From NCBI GenBank assembly GCA_013400975.1, contig WBMZ01003473.1:124001-188000 (forward strand): a stretch of 64,000 nt of DNA, in the 5' to 3' direction. A model generated the notes under the pieces. That model was not told where the DNA came from. It made no database searches and was given only the letters and a program-made list of their open reading frames with translations. Within the stretch, counting starts at the first letter, position 1. Each line of letters starts with the position of its first letter. Positions 62,101-64,000 of this stretch are shown here, piece by piece. Position numbers and translations under genes: made by a program. The stretch comes from Atrichornis clamosus. Its lineage: Eukaryota > Chordata > Aves > Passeriformes > Menuridae.

Positions 62101-64000
62101 CCTCTAGTGTGAACAAGATCATAACCTTCATGTACAGATTATAGCTGTGATTCTCTTTCATGGCTAAAGGAAAACACTGCCCCACAGCAATGGTTGCTTT
62201 CTGAGCAACTCCTACACTGTCTGTAAGTGTAATTAATATACTTGAATGAAAAAAATATTGTAAAATGCTAGCAGACAACAAAGCATTGAGTCTTCCTGTC
62301 AAATGATTTTTTAGTATTATTTCATCTTTATTCTAGTAACAATAACCAAGTTTCCATGGACTGTGACTGCAGTTGGAGGGGTATCTAAGTTTAGTTTAAA
62401 TTAATGGTAACTTCATAGGCAAGTTCATTGCGGGAACTGCCTTTTATGTTTAAATGGGTTAAGAGAAAATAATATTTTCAGTTTTAATTTATCATAATAA
62501 TTCAGAACTGATATGAAAAAAGAATGAAAGTGGAATGCTTGCTTCAGTCAGCAAACAATGTCTTTCAAAACAACAAAAGCCAGCAAGACTTTGAAATAAC
62601 GTTTTCCCCTTAAGTGTTGCAGATGATACATCATAATCAAGTTTTTTTTCCCAGTCACACCATTCTTTGAGGCTACCAGGGTAAAATTCTAGGAGTTTTA
62701 CTCTGAAGTATTAAAAGCTCAGTAAACACTGAAATTTTGAAAGAGATTTATTTACTGCTGTGTACTACTCTTTTGGCAAATGGTCACAAAGCAGTTTCTT
62801 TTGTCAACTGTCACAATTATTTCTGAGTTTTGTTAAAGTAATATTAATGTTAAAATAGCCAGTAAAATTTGGAGGCTGACTGACTGTTGGCCACACCAAT
62901 GTAGCAATCTGAAAAGCTTTGTTCTCTGCTGTTGGCAGACAGTAAGCCCCATTCGCCAACTTTGATTCAGAACTAAGGAGCAGGACACTTTTCACATATT
63001 CAGCAGAAAGTTAGCATGGTTGCAGAGACAGCTTTTGTCTATTCAGCAAACTTGAAGGCATATTTAGCAAATAGAATTATATAATTCTTCTTCTGTACTA
63101 CCTGAGGATTAACCTAATGCAAACGGTTCTAGTTTCCTCTCTTCAATGCAGCTCCAGCCTAGGGACTACTTCAGAAAATCAAAATTTCTTGGGTTTTTTT
63201 TTGGAAATACAGTATCATAGAGGTGAAGCAGCTTCAATTGCTAAAGCTGGGGTTATATACAGACTACTTACTCTGGTGTCTAGGAAGACTGAAATGTCAA
63301 TATATAAGAAAATAACTTTTCTCATTCTTCAGTGGAAATCTAGAACATTCTTCAGTGGTAATCTAGACCACCTAAAAGTCCAGTAGAAACACACATCAGT
63401 TACCTAAAAACCATACTTCCTTCTTTAAAAGAAAAAAAGAGAATATCTGATGCAACTAGTCACATTTAGCCACAGTCCCAGAATCTGTTTCCTTGAATCA
63501 CATCCCATCAGCTTTATTTAAATCTCAAAATACATTAACTGGAGATGCCCACGATGACACTCAGACTCCCTCTCTTCATTTGGATGAGAAACACGTTGAC
63601 ACTAAAGTTTCTTTAGCAAATGGAACGACCACAATATCTACCCTTTTCTAAGTCCTCATGTCCTCACTAAGAAAGTTAGTGCTTTTCCGTAAAACACGGT
63701 TACACCTGCTTGAAAAGGCGGCTGAAAGAGGACAGATTAAGAGACCTTTGCATGCAATACCTTTTCCTATTTTGTTTACTACAATGTAAGGTCTGCTTCA
63801 TTCCACTTAAAAAAACCAAACCAAAAAAACAGAACACCAACTCCATAGTATTCAACAAACTACAAATAGATATAGGAACTAGGATTTTAGGCATTGCACT
63901 TTTACATACTTTGCCTGATCATACTTTATGAGAAGAGTGTTAGAAGAAGAAAAGACTACCTGAAGAACAGGGATGAGGGGGAAAAAAAATGAGCAGTTCC
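59150..64000. other. Intronic or 3' flanking DNA, no further gene seen
   Basis: If 58955-59149 is an internal exon, this is the beginning of its downstream intron; if it is terminal, the first part is 3' untranslated. The rest is AT-rich without recognised LTR, CR1 or RNA genes. Short ORFs on both strands have no family and no splice-site pairs. A small exact duplication (CATTCTTCAGTGG with the following TCTAGA-type bases) occurs at about 63323-63367. Confidence 0.5.

Noticed and set aside
1..64000. CRISPR arrays, bacterial operons, phage or plasmid modules
   Set aside because: No regularly spaced direct repeats, no long contiguous coding frames and no prokaryotic signals; the repeat content is that of a bird genome.

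Overview
The window reads as a stretch of bird nuclear genome. It is AT-rich, low in CpG, and has no operons, ribosome binding sites or dense long ORFs. Its recognisable repeats are the avian set: two CR1 LINE 3' ends, two older CR1/L3-like reverse-transcriptase remnants, and three solo ERV LTRs. Two of the LTRs follow the layout of LTR families widespread in birds. Family names are from memory, not from a database search. The species cannot be named from the sequence.

Layout. 1-10148 is featureless AT-rich DNA with small palindromes. 10149-10758 is a plus-strand solo LTR. About 18860-19700 is an old plus-strand LINE remnant with a decayed reverse transcriptase. 20213-20790 is a GC-rich block with a TATA-like site, possibly a decayed LTR. 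21860-21978 (minus) is a weak candidate exon encoding a hydrophobic segment. 23052-24104 is a minus-strand solo LTR that produces the largest but spurious ORF. 27761-28740 is an unclassified GC-rich insert. 31871-32213 holds two identical 171-bp copies separated by one N, most likely an unmerged contig overlap. 47500-47880 is a minus-strand reverse-transcriptase remnant. 51895-52220 (plus) and 56031-56700 (minus) are CR1 3' ends. 57893-58577 is a minus-strand solo LTR with a TATA box and poly(A) signal still visible.

Genes. The one convincing host coding feature is 58955-59149 on the plus strand: a 195-nt open block of 65 codons with a branch-point-like motif, pyrimidine tract and AG before it and a GT after it. 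It could be an internal exon or the last coding exon, since an in-frame stop follows four codons after the donor. I do not recognise the protein. The rest is best explained as intron or intergenic DNA.

No CRISPR array, tRNA, rRNA, prokaryotic gene or intact viral gene was seen. The strongest observations are the assembly duplication, the candidate exon, an inverted pair of an unidentified dispersed repeat (54247-54338 and 55788-55884), and a 39-bp near-identical direct repeat pair (42589 and 45100).
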